DNA of 64,000 nt from the NCBI GenBank assembly GCA_024685285.1, contig JAIKVZ010000025.1, positions 62,001-126,000 of the forward strand, in the 5' to 3' direction. Each line of letters starts with the position of its first letter. Positions within the stretch are counted from its first letter, which is position 1. The position numbers and the translations under genes are program-made. Below the pieces are notes generated by a model. The model saw nothing but the letters and a program-made list of their open reading frames with translations. It did no database searches and had not been told where the DNA came from. This stretch comes from Bacteroidales bacterium (lineage in GTDB: Bacteria; Bacteroidota; Bacteroidia; Bacteroidales; P3). Below, piece by piece: positions 35,199-45,185 of the stretch.

Positions 35199-36047
35199 AT
35201 GAAAAAGACAATTTTCGTCATGGCAGCCATCGCCCTTATGGTCAGTGCCTGCGACAAAATAGAACCAGACGCCGACGGCAACTACACCACTTATGCCGGT
35301 CCAAAAATTGAATGGAGCGACACCGTCAACGTGGAGATCACGAACCCCAAACACAACGCCTTGGTCGAAAAATACACTGGTCCGCGTTGCACCAACTGCC
35401 CCACCGCCGACGAAGCCCTCGACAACCTTCACCACACACTCGGCGATCGTCTTGTCACCGTGGCCATAACACACTACGAGGAAGCCCCCCTGCTTGGTCT
35501 CGACACCCGCACAAATGAGGGCGAACAGTGGGGACGCTATTTTGGCATCACTTTCCGACCCACCGCTATGCTCAACCGCACCAACGGCGACGGGCAGTGG
35601 GACCTCTTCACCGGCACATCAGCCATAAGCGCCATGTCTTCGGACGTAAATGCCGCCATAGGACAAACCCCGAAGGTGGCTCTCGAGGCCACTGCCGCGC
35701 GTCAAGCCGATTCTGTGCAACTCACCATAGACCTTGAAGTGTTGGCCAACCTCAGCGTACCGCTCAACGTTACCGTAGCAATAACCGAAGACTCGCTCCG
35801 CTACCCCCAAATGACACCCAATGACATAGACGAGGAGTACCCACACAACCACATACTGCGCAAAGTTATAACCGACATTTGGGGCAGCACCGTAACAACC
35901 TCTGCCACAGCAGGTAAGTCGTATCAAGGTCGGGTTAAGTTCGGGTTAGGTTCGGTAAGCGTACCGCAAAACGCTCACATCGTGGTGTTTGCAACCGATG
36001 CCAACACGCGCGAAGTGCTCAACGTAACCCAATGCGACATAGACTAA
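35199..36047 (+). CDS. Omp28-related lipoprotein
   Basis: 282-residue lipoprotein: signal peptide with lipobox VSAC and lipidation Cys18. A thioredoxin-like domain shows C64-C67 in EKYTGPRCTNCP, then a beta-rich C-terminal half as in the Omp28/Omp6 family. Start ATG at 35199 follows the barrel by 20 bp. Near the 3' end (35926-35947) the coding sequence contains two 11-bp units of the intergenic repeat, read as GRVKFGLG. Ligand unknown. Confidence 0.82.
   Translation: MKKTIFVMAAIALMVSACDKIEPDADGNYTTYAGPKIEWSDTVNVEITNPKHNALVEKYTGPRCTNCPTADEALDNLHHTLGDRLVTVAITHYEEAPLLGLDTRTNEGEQWGRYFGITFRPTAMLNRTNGDGQWDLFTGTSAISAMSSDVNAAIGQTPKVALEATAARQADSVQLTIDLEVLANLSVPLNVTVAITEDSLRYPQMTPNDIDEEYPHNHILRKVITDIWGSTVTTSATAGKSYQGRVKFGLGSVSVPQNAHIVVFATDANTREVLNVTQCDID
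35926..35958 (-). repeat. 11-bp-unit repeat inside a coding region, copy G
   Basis: On the minus strand: GAACCT, AACCCGAACTT (35937-35947), AACCCGACCTT (35926-35936). The unit sequence and the 11-bp spacing equal those of the intergenic copies, although the order of the two unit types is reversed. It is in frame in the Omp28-like gene. Confidence 0.6.
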
Positions 36048-36078
36048 CCGCCTTCACTGTGCCGCCGCAAGCCAGCCA

Positions 36079-37434
36079 ATGAACCGCCGCATACTCTCGT
36101 TGGCACTGCCCAACATAGTCACCAACATCACTGTGCCGCTGCTGGGCATGGTCGATATGGCTGTTGTGGGCCATCTTTCTCCAGCCCACATTGGAGCTAT
36201 CACCATAGGCTCGTCAATATTCAACCTCATCTACTGGAACTTCGGATTCTTGCGCATGGGTACATCGGGCATGACCGCCCAAGCCTATGGTGCAGGCCGT
36301 ATGGACGAAGCTGCAAGTATTCTCACCCGAGCCTGTGTGGTGGCGTTGGCCATTGCAGCTATGCTGTTGCTGCTACAGTGGCCCATTAGTCTGCTGGCAC
36401 AAATGCTCTTTGAAGGAGGTGCAGAGGTTATGGGTATGGCTATGACCTATTTCTTCATACGCATTTGGGCTGCTCCCGCTACGTTGGGGCTATACGCAAT
36501 AAAAGGCTGGTTCATAGGTATGCAGAACTCACGCGTACCCATGTGGATTGCCATTGCGCTCAATATTGTCAACATTGTTTGCTCGCTGCTTTTTGTCTTA
36601 GTGCTGCATTGGGATATTGCCGGCGTGGCACTCGGCACCGTCATTGCGCAATATTCGGGTTTAGCCATGGGTATTCTGTTTCTGCGGAAAGCATTTAATA
36701 ATCAGAAAATTCCGATTACTCATACATCTATAAAAGAGTTGCTAAAGTCATCGCTGCACTGGCATGAGCTAAAAAGCTTCTTCAAACTCAACGGCGACAT
36801 ATTCCTACGCACAGTATGTCTTGCTTCGGTATTCACCTTCATTACCGCCGCCAGCGGCCGCATAAGCGATGAAGTACTGGCCATTGACGCGCTACTGTTG
36901 CAGTTTTTCACTCTTTTTAGTTACATAATGGACGGCTTTGCCTACGCTGGCGAGAGCTTGGTGGGGCGCTATATCGGAGCCCGCGATCCTAGTAACCTGC
37001 GTCTTGCTGTGCGCTGGCTCACCGTGTGGGGGGTGACTCTAACGGTACTATTCGGTGCACTCTACGCCTCATTCGGCAAGCAGTTCCTGCACATTTTCAG
37101 CAACGACGAGGCTCTTATAGCGGCTACCAGCCAATATATGGTTTGGGTAGTGGTAGTGCCGGTGTGTGGTTTTGCAGCGTTTTTGTTCGACGGTATTTTC
37201 GTCGGTGCAACTGCTGGACGCACAATGCGCAACGCCATGTTTGTGGCCACTGCGGCATTTTTTGCCTTATATTTTGGTTTCAAAGAACTCTTGGTTCACA
37301 CTTCACAACTCAACGACAGCAATCTCAACAACGCCCTGTGGCTCTCGTTCATGGTCTATCTATCGCTACGCGGCATATTACAGGCTGCGCGCCTGCGACG
37401 CGATGTCTACAGCCGCGCAGAGGCTACGGATTGA
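36079..37434 (+). CDS. MATE family efflux transporter
   Basis: 451 residues with 12 hydrophobic spans in two homologous halves. The opening RRILSLALPNIVTNITVPLLGMVDMAVVGHL, given here in part, shows the conserved MATE helices 1-2 (ALPNI.. and LLGMVDMAVVGHL), and FLRMGTSGMTAQAYGA corresponds to the next conserved block. The second half repeats the pattern around IDALLLQFFTL and GFAYAGESLVG. Expected to be a Na+ or H+ driven drug/metabolite antiporter of the DinF subgroup; substrate unknown. It overlaps the converging unknown gene by 11 bp at the 3' end. Confidence 0.9.
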   Translation: MNRRILSLALPNIVTNITVPLLGMVDMAVVGHLSPAHIGAITIGSSIFNLIYWNFGFLRMGTSGMTAQAYGAGRMDEAASILTRACVVALAIAAMLLLLQWPISLLAQMLFEGGAEVMGMAMTYFFIRIWAAPATLGLYAIKGWFIGMQNSRVPMWIAIALNIVNIVCSLLFVLVLHWDIAGVALGTVIAQYSGLAMGILFLRKAFNNQKIPITHTSIKELLKSSLHWHELKSFFKLNGDIFLRTVCLASVFTFITAASGRISDEVLAIDALLLQFFTLFSYIMDGFAYAGESLVGRYIGARDPSNLRLAVRWLTVWGVTLTVLFGALYASFGKQFLHIFSNDEALIAATSQYMVWVVVVPVCGFAAFLFDGIFVGATAGRTMRNAMFVATAAFFALYFGFKELLVHTSQLNDSNLNNALWLSFMVYLSLRGILQAARLRRDVYSRAEATD

Positions 37435-38866
37435 GTATATGTTTGGCAATGTCTTCATAGCCATTGTAGGCACGCGTAGAACCGTCTGCAAATGTGAACT
37501 TAATGTAGGTAAGACGCAAATAACGTATCTTACCACCCGAATCCCAAAACAGTTCATCAAAAGTATACTGAGCCGGTGACTGTGGAGGTATGGGCCCCAT
37601 ACAACGCACATCGCGCATACGGCGGTCAAACTTGTCGCGCTGCACATTGCCAGCTGCATTGTAGGCCGTGACCTGCATCTCGATTTTGCGTATTGTTTTA
37701 TTGAAGCAGTTGTAGAAATTGAATTCAAGGCCAAACTGGTAGTCACTATGTGCCAGATTGAGGTTCATGATAAAAACCTGACGGTTGTCCATATCGCGTT
37801 TGGTCTGCTCTATCTGTTCGCGAAGGCGTGCATGAGCCTCAGCCACGCTGTCGGCATAGCGCTCCGAAGCCACACTGTCTGCCCATGTTGCGACTGATAG
37901 GCGCTGTTGCAAACCTTCACGACCACGACGCATGAGGTAAATAACATCGTCTTGCGAGAGGAAACGCAGGTCTCCGTATGCAAACTTATAACTCTCGTTG
38001 CGGAACCTACCATAAAAGCAGTCGCGGCTGCCGATAGTGTCGGTGTATGCGTAAAGCAATACCTCGGCCCCGGCCGACACCTGCGCAACACCAGTCTCAT
38101 CGACACTCTCGGCAATCAAGTCACGCAGCACGGTAGCAGTAAAGATATTGCCGTCGCGCAGCGAGTCCTCTTCTTGACGTTGGCGACGGTCGGCCTCCTG
38201 TCGCATAGCCCGGGCCATATTAATAGCCTGACTATAGCGCTCAACAGTCGAAGCCTCGGCCAAAGCGCCCCACGTTTTTAGCTTGCGCAAAACTGCAAGC
38301 GATAGAGGTTGTTTGTCGCCTCCATCAATGCTGACAACAAACACCACAGGATTATTCTCCGACGGTTGAAACTCATATCCCAGCCACTCCAAAGTAGCAT
38401 AACGGGAGGCACTATGTGTCGATGTATCGCAGTCAAGCAGGTTTGAGAGATTCCACTTGTCGACATACGACCAGTGACGCAGCGAGTCAAGCCGAGCATT
38501 CCAGTAATGCTCCGAAACCAAACTGGTGAAAAGAAGTGTTGCGATGTCGGTTGGAACGTAAAAATCGCTCTCATCAGACTGCAGGCGCAGATGTTCCATA
38601 CGACCAATAACATAGGGACCTGTCAATATATAGCGTGTGCAGAATGCCAGTGAATCCAGCTGTGCGGCTGTTAGACGGGAATAGCGGCCATTACGGTAGA
38701 GCCTGGCCTGTTTTGCCACCTGCTCCATTGTATCAGCGTTTGGCCTCAAAAGATAGGCACGGTCATTATAAGCCTCGTCAACTGTGTTATAGTTCCAAGC
38801 ATTCTGAGCTTGCAACAACGTGCCGACAATGGTCAGGAAGAGTATTATGAAAAGTTTGCGTAACAT
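37424..38866 (-). CDS. Secreted protein of unknown function
   Basis: 480 residues with a signal peptide (LRKLFIILFLTIVGTLLQAQ). I do not recognise the family firmly. There is a helical N-terminal part with repeated Arg/Tyr/Leu, a coiled-coil-like stretch near residues 335-365 (AHARLREQIEQTKRDMDNR), and a C-terminal beta-rich section (LNLAHSDYQFGLEFNFYNCFNKTIRKIEM cited in part as FGLEFNFYN) that resembles a small immunoglobulin-like fold. Frame is open to 38896; ATG at 38866 gives the better signal peptide. It is flanked by MATE and valS, so context says little. Confidence 0.7.
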   Translation of the reverse strand: MLRKLFIILFLTIVGTLLQAQNAWNYNTVDEAYNDRAYLLRPNADTMEQVAKQARLYRNGRYSRLTAAQLDSLAFCTRYILTGPYVIGRMEHLRLQSDESDFYVPTDIATLLFTSLVSEHYWNARLDSLRHWSYVDKWNLSNLLDCDTSTHSASRYATLEWLGYEFQPSENNPVVFVVSIDGGDKQPLSLAVLRKLKTWGALAEASTVERYSQAINMARAMRQEADRRQRQEEDSLRDGNIFTATVLRDLIAESVDETGVAQVSAGAEVLLYAYTDTIGSRDCFYGRFRNESYKFAYGDLRFLSQDDVIYLMRRGREGLQQRLSVATWADSVASERYADSVAEAHARLREQIEQTKRDMDNRQVFIMNLNLAHSDYQFGLEFNFYNCFNKTIRKIEMQVTAYNAAGNVQRDKFDRRMRDVRCMGPIPPQSPAQYTFDELFWDSGGKIRYLRLTYIKFTFADGSTRAYNGYEDIAKHILNP

Positions 38867-39020
38867 AACTAATAATATAACTAAAAACCGCCTCAAATAT
38901 TGTACAGCCTGACACTTTTTTGTTTATTCACTGGTAGTCAACACCTATCTCGATAGCACCTCTTTTCAAGTTTTTTTGCAAAAAATGTGGCAATAAAACC
39001 GTTTTCTCATTTTTTTTGCG

Positions 39021-39028
39021 TAATTTTG
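39021..39028 (+). promoter_or_regulatory. TAnnTTTG promoter box of valS
   Basis: TAATTTTG ends 36 nt before the valS ATG and lies in the 198-bp region between the divergent unknown gene and valS. Confidence 0.6.
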
Positions 39029-39064
39029 CAAATTCTTTTGATAAAAAAACAACCTACATATTAT

Positions 39065-41767
39065 ATGGAATTAGCATCGAAATACGATCCCCGCTCAGTT
39101 GAGGAAAAGTGGTATCAATTCTGGCTTGACAAGAAGCTCTTCCACTCAGAGCCCGACAACCGTGTACCGTACACCATAGTCATTCCACCACCCAACGTCA
39201 CCGGCGTGTTGCACATGGGCCATATGCTCAACAACACCATACAGGACGTGCTCGTACGCAGGGCTCGTATGCAAGGCAAAAATGCCTGCTGGGTGCCAGG
39301 CACCGATCACGCCAGCATATCCACCGAGGCTAAAGTGGTTAAGATGCTTGCCGAGCGTGGCATCAATAAACGCGACCTCAGCCGCGACGAATATTTGAAA
39401 TACGCATGGGAGTGGAAAGAGAAATATGGTGGCATTATCCTCAAGCAGCTACGCAAACTCGGTGCCTCATGCGACTGGGACCGCACCTCATTCACCATGG
39501 ATGACGTGCGTTATGAGAGCGTCATCCGCGTCTTTGTTGACCTCTTCAACAAAGGTCTTATCTATCGCGGTGTGCGTATGGTCAACTGGGATCCACAGGC
39601 ACTCACCGCTGTCAGCGATGAGGAGGTTATCTACAAAGAGAGTCACGGCAAACTATTCTATTTGAAATATTACGTCGAAGGTGAAAACAAATACATTGTT
39701 GTCGCCACAACGCGTCCCGAGACAATAATGGGCGATACAGCTGTATGCGTTCACCCCGAGGATGAACGCTACCAATGGCTCAAAGGGAAGAAAGTTGTCG
39801 TCCCTGGCGTAGGCCGTGTGGTACCAATTATCATGGACGAGTATGTTGACCGCGAATTCGGTACCGGTGCTTTGAAAATCACCCCGGCACACGACATCAA
39901 CGACTACAACCTCGGCATGAAATACGGTCTCGAAAGTATCGATATTTTCAACGACAACGGCACTCTCAACGAGCATGGTGGCAAGTATGCAGGCATGGAC
40001 CGCTTTGTTTGCCGCAAAGCCATAATGAAAGACCTTGAGGAAGCCGGCTTGGTGGAAAAAACCGAAGACTACACCAACAAGGTTGGTCACAGCGAGCGCA
40101 CAGACGCTGTCATCGAACCCAAACTCAGTGCACAATGGTTCCTCAAGATGGACGGCTTAGCAAAGAAGGCACTTGAAGTGGTCGAAGACGACACTATCCG
40201 CTTCCACCCTGCGAAGTTCAAAAACACCTACCGCCACTGGTTAGAGAACATAAAAGACTGGTGCATAAGCCGTCAGCTATGGTGGGGCCACCGCATTCCA
40301 GCCTGGTATATCGAAACTGGCGGCAAGGTTGAAACTATAGTCGCCAACAATGAAGATGAAGCCGCAAGAATAGCCAAGGACAAATACAACTACACAGGTA
40401 CCCTCCGTCAGGACGAAGATGTACTCGATACTTGGTTTTCATCATGGTTGTGGCCAATATCGCTGTTCGACGGCATTCGCAACCCCGGCAACCCCGAAAT
40501 AAACTACTACTACCCCACCGCCGACCTCATCACCGCCCCCGACATCATTTTCTTCTGGGTTGCACGTATGATTATGGCTGGTGAGGAATACATGAACGAC
40601 GTACCGTTCCATAATGTATATTTCACAGGTATAGTACGCGACAAACTGGGTCGTAAGATGAGCAAGAGCCTCGGCAACAGCCCCGACCCAATAGAACTGA
40701 TTGAGAAATACGGTGCCGACGGTGTACGTATGGGTATGCTCCTCACCGCCCCTGCTGGCAACGACTTGCCTTTCGACGAGTCGCTCTGCGAACAAGGACG
40801 CAATTTCAGCAACAAGTTATGGAACGCCTTGCGTCTTGTCTCCGGCTGGAATGTCCAAACCGAATCAAGCAATAATTCGGATAATTCTGTCAAGGATAAT
40901 GCTGTAGCGGTGCAATGGATGGAGCAACGTATGGCTCAGGTTCTGGAGGAGATTGAAAGAGACTTCGACCAATACCGTCTCAGCGAAGCCCTCATGGCCA
41001 GCTACAAACTGGCGTGGGACGATTTCTGTTCGTGGTATCTCGAGATTGTCAAGCCTGCCCACGGTAGTGCTATCGACCGCGAAACCTATGAAGCGACCAT
41101 CAGTATCTTTAGCCGCCTGATGCTCATACTGCATCCCTTCATGCCATTTGTTACCGAGGAAATATGGCATCAGTTACAGGTTGAAAACCTGAAACTAAAG
41201 ATTGAGGATCCCGACAAGGTGGAAGTGCATCCCCAATATACCATGCTCAACACCCAATTCTCAATCATGAACCAGCACATGCCCACCTCGGTATTTTACG
41301 ACCAGCGTATGCTCGACCAATTCAACACCGCCCGCGACATCATTGCTGGAGTACGCAACATACGCAACACCCGCAATATTCCACCGAAAGAGCTCCTGGA
41401 AGTAATGATACGCAACTCACATACCGACATCAGTGCTTTCGAGGGAATAATACGCAAATTGGGCAATGTGAGCGCTGTAACACTCGTCGACGAAAGGCCC
41501 GAAGGCGCACTCAGTTTCATGGTTGGCACAACAGAATGCTATGTACCAATGAACCAAAACATGGACCGAGAAGCCGAACTCAAAAAGCTGAAAGACGAGT
41601 TGCAATATGCCGAAGGCTTCTTGGCCAGTGTGATGAAAAAACTCGGCAATGAGAAATTCATCAACGGAGCCCCTGCAGCCGTCATTGAAAAAGAACGCAA
41701 CAAACAGCGCGATGCCGAAACCAAGATAGCAGCCCTGCGTCTGCAAATCGACGAACTCGGCAAATAG
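39065..41767 (+). CDS. valS: Valyl-tRNA synthetase
   Basis: Charges tRNA-Val. 900 residues, class I synthetase. The HIGH motif is in [15 protein letters not shown] and the KMSKS motif in [14 protein letters not shown]; the CP1 editing domain and the anticodon-binding helical domain are in place, and a C-terminal coiled coil ([13 protein letters not shown]) ends the protein. A stretch at about residues 708-738 ([10 protein letters not shown], then [11 protein letters not shown]) looks like an extra insertion. The ATG at 39065 gives the standard N-terminus; the frame is open further upstream but passes through the promoter box at 39021. Confidence 0.97.
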   Translation: MELASKYDPRSVEEKWYQFWLDKKLFHSEPDNRVPYTIVIPPPNVTGVLHMGHMLNNTIQDVLVRRARMQGKNACWVPGTDHASISTEAKVVKMLAERGINKRDLSRDEYLKYAWEWKEKYGGIILKQLRKLGASCDWDRTSFTMDDVRYESVIRVFVDLFNKGLIYRGVRMVNWDPQALTAVSDEEVIYKESHGKLFYLKYYVEGENKYIVVATTRPETIMGDTAVCVHPEDERYQWLKGKKVVVPGVGRVVPIIMDEYVDREFGTGALKITPAHDINDYNLGMKYGLESIDIFNDNGTLNEHGGKYAGMDRFVCRKAIMKDLEEAGLVEKTEDYTNKVGHSERTDAVIEPKLSAQWFLKMDGLAKKALEVVEDDTIRFHPAKFKNTYRHWLENIKDWCISRQLWWGHRIPAWYIETGGKVETIVANNEDEAARIAKDKYNYTGTLRQDEDVLDTWFSSWLWPISLFDGIRNPGNPEINYYYPTADLITAPDIIFFWVARMIMAGEEYMNDVPFHNVYFTGIVRDKLGRKMSKSLGNSPDPIELIEKYGADGVRMGMLLTAPAGNDLPFDESLCEQGRNFSNKLWNALRLVSGWNVQTESSNNSDNSVKDNAVAVQWMEQRMAQVLEEIERDFDQYRLSEALMASYKLAWDDFCSWYLEIVKPAHGSAIDRETYEATISIFSRLMLILHPFMPFVTEEIWHQLQVENLKLKIEDPDKVEVHPQYTMLNTQFSIMNQHMPTSVFYDQRMLDQFNTARDIIAGVRNIRNTRNIPPKELLEVMIRNSHTDISAFEGIIRKLGNVSAVTLVDERPEGALSFMVGTTECYVPMNQNMDREAELKKLKDELQYAEGFLASVMKKLGNEKFINGAPAAVIEKERNKQRDAETKIAALRLQIDELGK

Positions 41768-41789
41768 TTGCACGCAACACCAATACACC

Positions 41790-41823
41790 CAACAGGCTTA
41801 GCCACACTCGGTTGAGCCTGTTG
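41790..41823 (+). terminator. Intrinsic terminator of valS
   Basis: 14-bp stem with two G-U pairs: left arm 41790-41803, 6-nt loop, right arm 41810-41823, then TTGTTTAT. The remaining part of the 326-bp valS-serC gap is AT-rich with a weak 8-bp inverted repeat TTTTCAAC/GTTGAAAA (41847 and 41880 regions) and the serC promoter. Confidence 0.85.
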
Positions 41824-42020
41824 TTGTTTATATTACCAACAGGTTTTCAACAAGAGTTGAATTTTTCTGTTAATAAGCCGTTGAAAAGCTCTGTAACGAC
41901 TGTTAAAAACCACTTTATCTCAAGTGCTGGATACTCTGTTTTAGCACTATAGCCGACAATAATTTTTTGTGTTGATAAAAAAAAGATTTTCATTTTTTAT
42001 GAATATTTTGAAAAAAGGTG

Positions 42021-42028
42021 TATCTTTG
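42021..42028 (+). promoter_or_regulatory. TAnnTTTG promoter box of serC-serA
   Basis: TATCTTTG at 42021-42028, giving a leader of about 60 nt before the serC ATG at 42094. Confidence 0.65.
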
Positions 42029-42093
42029 TAGTCCCAATTATTGTGCAAAAACAGTTTAATTCATTAATTATAAACATCTTAAAAACAAACAAA

Positions 42094-43209
42094 ATGAAGA
42101 CCGCCTATAATTTCAATGCAGGTCCCTGCGTCCTGCCCAAAGAGGCCATCGAGTCTACCATCGCCGCTATCCGCGACTTTGACAACACCGGTATCGGCCT
42201 GCTCGAAATCTCTCACCGCACCCCCGGCTGGGAGCGCACCATGGAAGAAACCCGCCAGCTCTGGCGCGACTTGCTGAACATCCCCGCTGAGTATGAGGTC
42301 CTGTTCCTCGGTGGCGGTGCAAGCACCGGTTTCATGGATGTCCCTGCCAACCTGCTCAATAAGAAGGCTGCTTACTTGCAGACCGGTGTGTGGGCCAAGA
42401 AAGCCGCCAAAGAGGCCAAGAACTTCGGCGAGACCGTAATCGTGGCCAGCAGCGAAGACAAGACCTACAGCTACATCCCGAAGGGTTGGACCGTCCCCGC
42501 CGACGCCGACTACTTCCACATCACCACCAACAACACCATCTACGGTACCGAAATCCGCAAGGACTTCGCCGCCAACGAGATTAACAACGTGATGCTCGTT
42601 GCCGATATGAGCTCCGACATCATGAGTCGTCCCGTCGACGTGAAGAAATACGGTCTTATCTACGGTGGTGCCCAGAAGAACGTCGGCCCTGCCGGTGTCA
42701 CCTTCTACATCGTCAAGAAAGACATTCTCGGCAAGATCAACGACCGTCAGTACATGAACCCGCTGCCCACTATGGTCGACTTCCGCACCCATGCTGCCGA
42801 AGAGGCCAAGAACATCTCCATGTTCAACACTCCTCCCGTGAGCGCCATCTTCGTGATGCACGAGACCCTGAAGTGGGTTAAGAACACCATCGGCGGCGTT
42901 GAGAACATGAACAAAATCAACGTCAAGAAGAGCGCCCTGCTCTACGAGGAAATCGACCGCAACACCATGTTCCGTGGCACTGTCGAAAAAGAGGACCGCT
43001 CCATCATGAACCACTGCTGGATTATGGCCGAAGGCCGCGAGAACCTCGAGGCCGACTTCATGGCCTTTGCCAAGGAGCGCGGCATGGTCGGTATCAAGGG
43101 TCACCGCAGTGTCGGTGGCTTCCGTGCCAGCCTCTACAACGCTTGCCCCATCGAGGCCGTCGAGGCTCTCGTCCAGTGCATGCAGGACTTCGAGAAAGCT
43201 CACAAATAA
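42094..43209 (+). CDS. serC: Phosphoserine aminotransferase
   Basis: PLP enzyme converting 3-phosphohydroxypyruvate to phosphoserine; it can also act in PLP synthesis before PdxA. 371 residues. [38 protein letters not shown] and the PLP-Lys region [17 protein letters not shown] are visible. Codons are almost all of the optimal C-ending or AAG type, indicating high expression. It is followed by serA after about 105 bp. The ATG at 42094 is preferred over the in-frame 42043 start. Confidence 0.97.
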   Translation: MKTAYNFNAGPCVLPKEAIESTIAAIRDFDNTGIGLLEISHRTPGWERTMEETRQLWRDLLNIPAEYEVLFLGGGASTGFMDVPANLLNKKAAYLQTGVWAKKAAKEAKNFGETVIVASSEDKTYSYIPKGWTVPADADYFHITTNNTIYGTEIRKDFAANEINNVMLVADMSSDIMSRPVDVKKYGLIYGGAQKNVGPAGVTFYIVKKDILGKINDRQYMNPLPTMVDFRTHAAEEAKNISMFNTPPVSAIFVMHETLKWVKNTIGGVENMNKINVKKSALLYEEIDRNTMFRGTVEKEDRSIMNHCWIMAEGRENLEADFMAFAKERGMVGIKGHRSVGGFRASLYNACPIEAVEALVQCMQDFEKAHK

Positions 43210-43314
43210 ATTAAGAGAATGGAAATCAGAGACGACGTCAGAGAGGGTTTTGAGAAGAAGCTTCGCAAAGAGCCTACTTACGTCTTCTCTGATGAAATAA
43301 AGATTTATTGCAAA

Positions 43315-44235
43315 ATGAAAGTATTAGTTGCAACAGAAAAGCCCTTCGCAAAGGTGGCCGTCGACGGCATCCGCGAAGTGGTTGAGAAGAACGGCTATGA
43401 GCTGGCTCTCCTCGAGAAATATACCGACGTGAACGACCTCTACAAAGCCGTTGCCGATGCCGACGCCCTCATCGTCCGCTCCGACAAGGTGACCAAAGAG
43501 GTTATCGACCACGCCAAAAACTTGAAGATTGTTGTGCGCGCCGGCGCCGGCTACGACAACCTCGACCTCGAGGCTTGCACCGCCCGCGGCATCGTCGCCA
43601 TGAACACCCCGGGCCAGAACAGCAACGCCGTGGCCGAATTGGTCATGGGTATGCTCGTCTATGCCGTCCGCAATTTCTACAACGGCAAGAGCGGCAGTGA
43701 ACTCATGGGCAAGAAACTTGGTATCCTCGCCTTCGGTAACGTGGGACGCAACGTGGCCCGCATAGCCAAGGGCTTCGGCATGGATGTCTATGCCTACGAT
43801 GCCTTCATGACCGCCGACCAGATCAACGCCACCGGTATGGCCACCGCCGTTGCCAACCAGGACGCCCTGTTCGAGACCTGCGACATCGTCAGCCTGCATA
43901 TCCCCGCCACCGCCGAGACCAAGCAGAGCATCAACTACAACCTCGTTGGCAAGATGCACAAGGGTGGTATCCTCGTCAACAGCGCCCGTAAGGAAGTCAT
44001 CGACGAGGCCGGTTTGCTCAAACTGATGGCCGAGCGCACCGACCTGAAGTACATCACCGACATCATGCCCGATGCCGATGCCGACTTCAAGGCTTTTGAA
44101 GGCCGCTACTTCGCCACCCCCAAGAAGATGGGTGCCCAGACCGAAGAGGCCAACATCAACGCCGGTATCGCCGCTGCCAACCAGATTGCCGACTTCTTCA
44201 AGACCGGTAACAAAAAATTCCAGGTGAATAAATAA
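43315..44235 (+). CDS. serA: D-3-phosphoglycerate dehydrogenase, short type
   Basis: First step of serine synthesis. 306 residues without an ACT domain. VRAGAGYDNLD, the Rossmann block AFGNVGRNVARIAKGFGMDVYAYD, and VNSARKEVIDE (with the catalytic Arg) are visible. At the place where D-2-hydroxyacid dehydrogenases have TPHxG the sequence reads TPKKMGAQT, so the usual catalytic His is replaced; I believe this form is common in Bacteroidota. The frame is open from an ATG at 43219 (32 more codons) but that part does not resemble the family N-terminus, so ATG 43315 is chosen. Confidence 0.93.
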   Translation: MKVLVATEKPFAKVAVDGIREVVEKNGYELALLEKYTDVNDLYKAVADADALIVRSDKVTKEVIDHAKNLKIVVRAGAGYDNLDLEACTARGIVAMNTPGQNSNAVAELVMGMLVYAVRNFYNGKSGSELMGKKLGILAFGNVGRNVARIAKGFGMDVYAYDAFMTADQINATGMATAVANQDALFETCDIVSLHIPATAETKQSINYNLVGKMHKGGILVNSARKEVIDEAGLLKLMAERTDLKYITDIMPDADADFKAFEGRYFATPKKMGAQTEEANINAGIAAANQIADFFKTGNKKFQVNK

Positions 44236-44259
44236 TATTTCTTCGCCTGAAACGTTATT

Positions 44260-44299
44260 ACAAGGGAGAGCCCATACAACCAACGAGGGCCTCCCTTGT
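44260..44299 (+). terminator. Intrinsic terminator of serC-serA
   Basis: Stem ACAAGGGAG/CTCCCTTGT with an inner GCCC/GGGC pair and one bulged A (left 44260-44273, right 44287-44299), followed by TTTTTTA. Confidence 0.88.
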
Positions 44300-44315
44300 T
44301 TTTTATGCCATCGCT

Positions 44316-45185
44316 ATGACCAAGCTGCTGATATTCAACCCCGAACACGACCTCTGTCTGGCTCACGCCAACCGCCACTATGTGGCGCCTCGGTCGGCTG
44401 TTGAGTATGCTCGCAGCAGCTGCGCCGTCATGCTGCCCCTCTGCCCCGACGCGGTATGCACCTCGGCCTATGACCCTCTGCCAACCGTCGACACGCCAAC
44501 CGTCATAGTGCCCTGGGGATGGAACATAACCCTCAAGCAGCAACTGCTGCAGCTGGGAGCCGACCCATCTCTACTGCCCGACGACGACACTCTGCACCGT
44601 CTGCGCCAATTGCAGCACCGCTCTACCCTGCTGCCGCTGCAACCCGACTGTATGGCCGCAACATCGATACAGGAGGTCGAAGCAGCGCTGGCCGACGGGC
44701 ACGGTCAGGCGGTACTCAAAGCCCCCTGGTCTGGCGCCGGACGTGGCCTGCGCTTCGTGGGCGGCAACCTCTCGCCGCTCGACCGCACATGGATTGACAA
44801 GACCCTGTGCAACCAACAGTGCGTCATGGTCGAACCCCGGCGCGACGTAGTGCTCGATTTTGCCCTCGAATACCTCTGCAGCGACGGACAGTTACACTTC
44901 ATAGGCTTTTCGGCATTCAACACCGCCAACGGAGTGTACCGCAACAACCTTGAACTCACCGACATGCAGATAGAACAACTTGTACTCTCACTCACCGCGC
45001 CGCATGCACTCGACAACCTGCGCGCCGAGGCCGAACCCTGGCTCGAGAGCAATATCGCCGCACACTATTCCGGCCCATTGGGGCTCGACCTCATGGCCTG
45101 CCGCAACGGCACCATTGCCGTGGCCGAACACAACATGCGCTATACAATGGGTATGGTGGCTCACGCAAAAATCAACCGACTATGA
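44316..45185 (+). CDS. ATP-grasp-like protein of unknown substrate
   Basis: 289 residues, no signal. The middle contains AVLKAPWSGAGRGLRFV, which resembles the ATP-binding Lys and glycine loop of ATP-grasp enzymes, with a following VMVEPRRDVVLDFALEYLC that would hold the next nucleotide/metal residues, and VAEHNMRYTMG at the C-terminus in place of the usual ExN metal motif. The N-terminus (LLIFNPEHDLCLA) is conserved-looking. Hypothetical proteins of this type are known to me from Bacteroidota; their reaction is unknown. It overlaps mntP by 4 bp, suggesting coupling. Confidence 0.65.
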   Translation: MTKLLIFNPEHDLCLAHANRHYVAPRSAVEYARSSCAVMLPLCPDAVCTSAYDPLPTVDTPTVIVPWGWNITLKQQLLQLGADPSLLPDDDTLHRLRQLQHRSTLLPLQPDCMAATSIQEVEAALADGHGQAVLKAPWSGAGRGLRFVGGNLSPLDRTWIDKTLCNQQCVMVEPRRDVVLDFALEYLCSDGQLHFIGFSAFNTANGVYRNNLELTDMQIEQLVLSLTAPHALDNLRAEAEPWLESNIAAHYSGPLGLDLMACRNGTIAVAEHNMRYTMGMVAHAKINRL

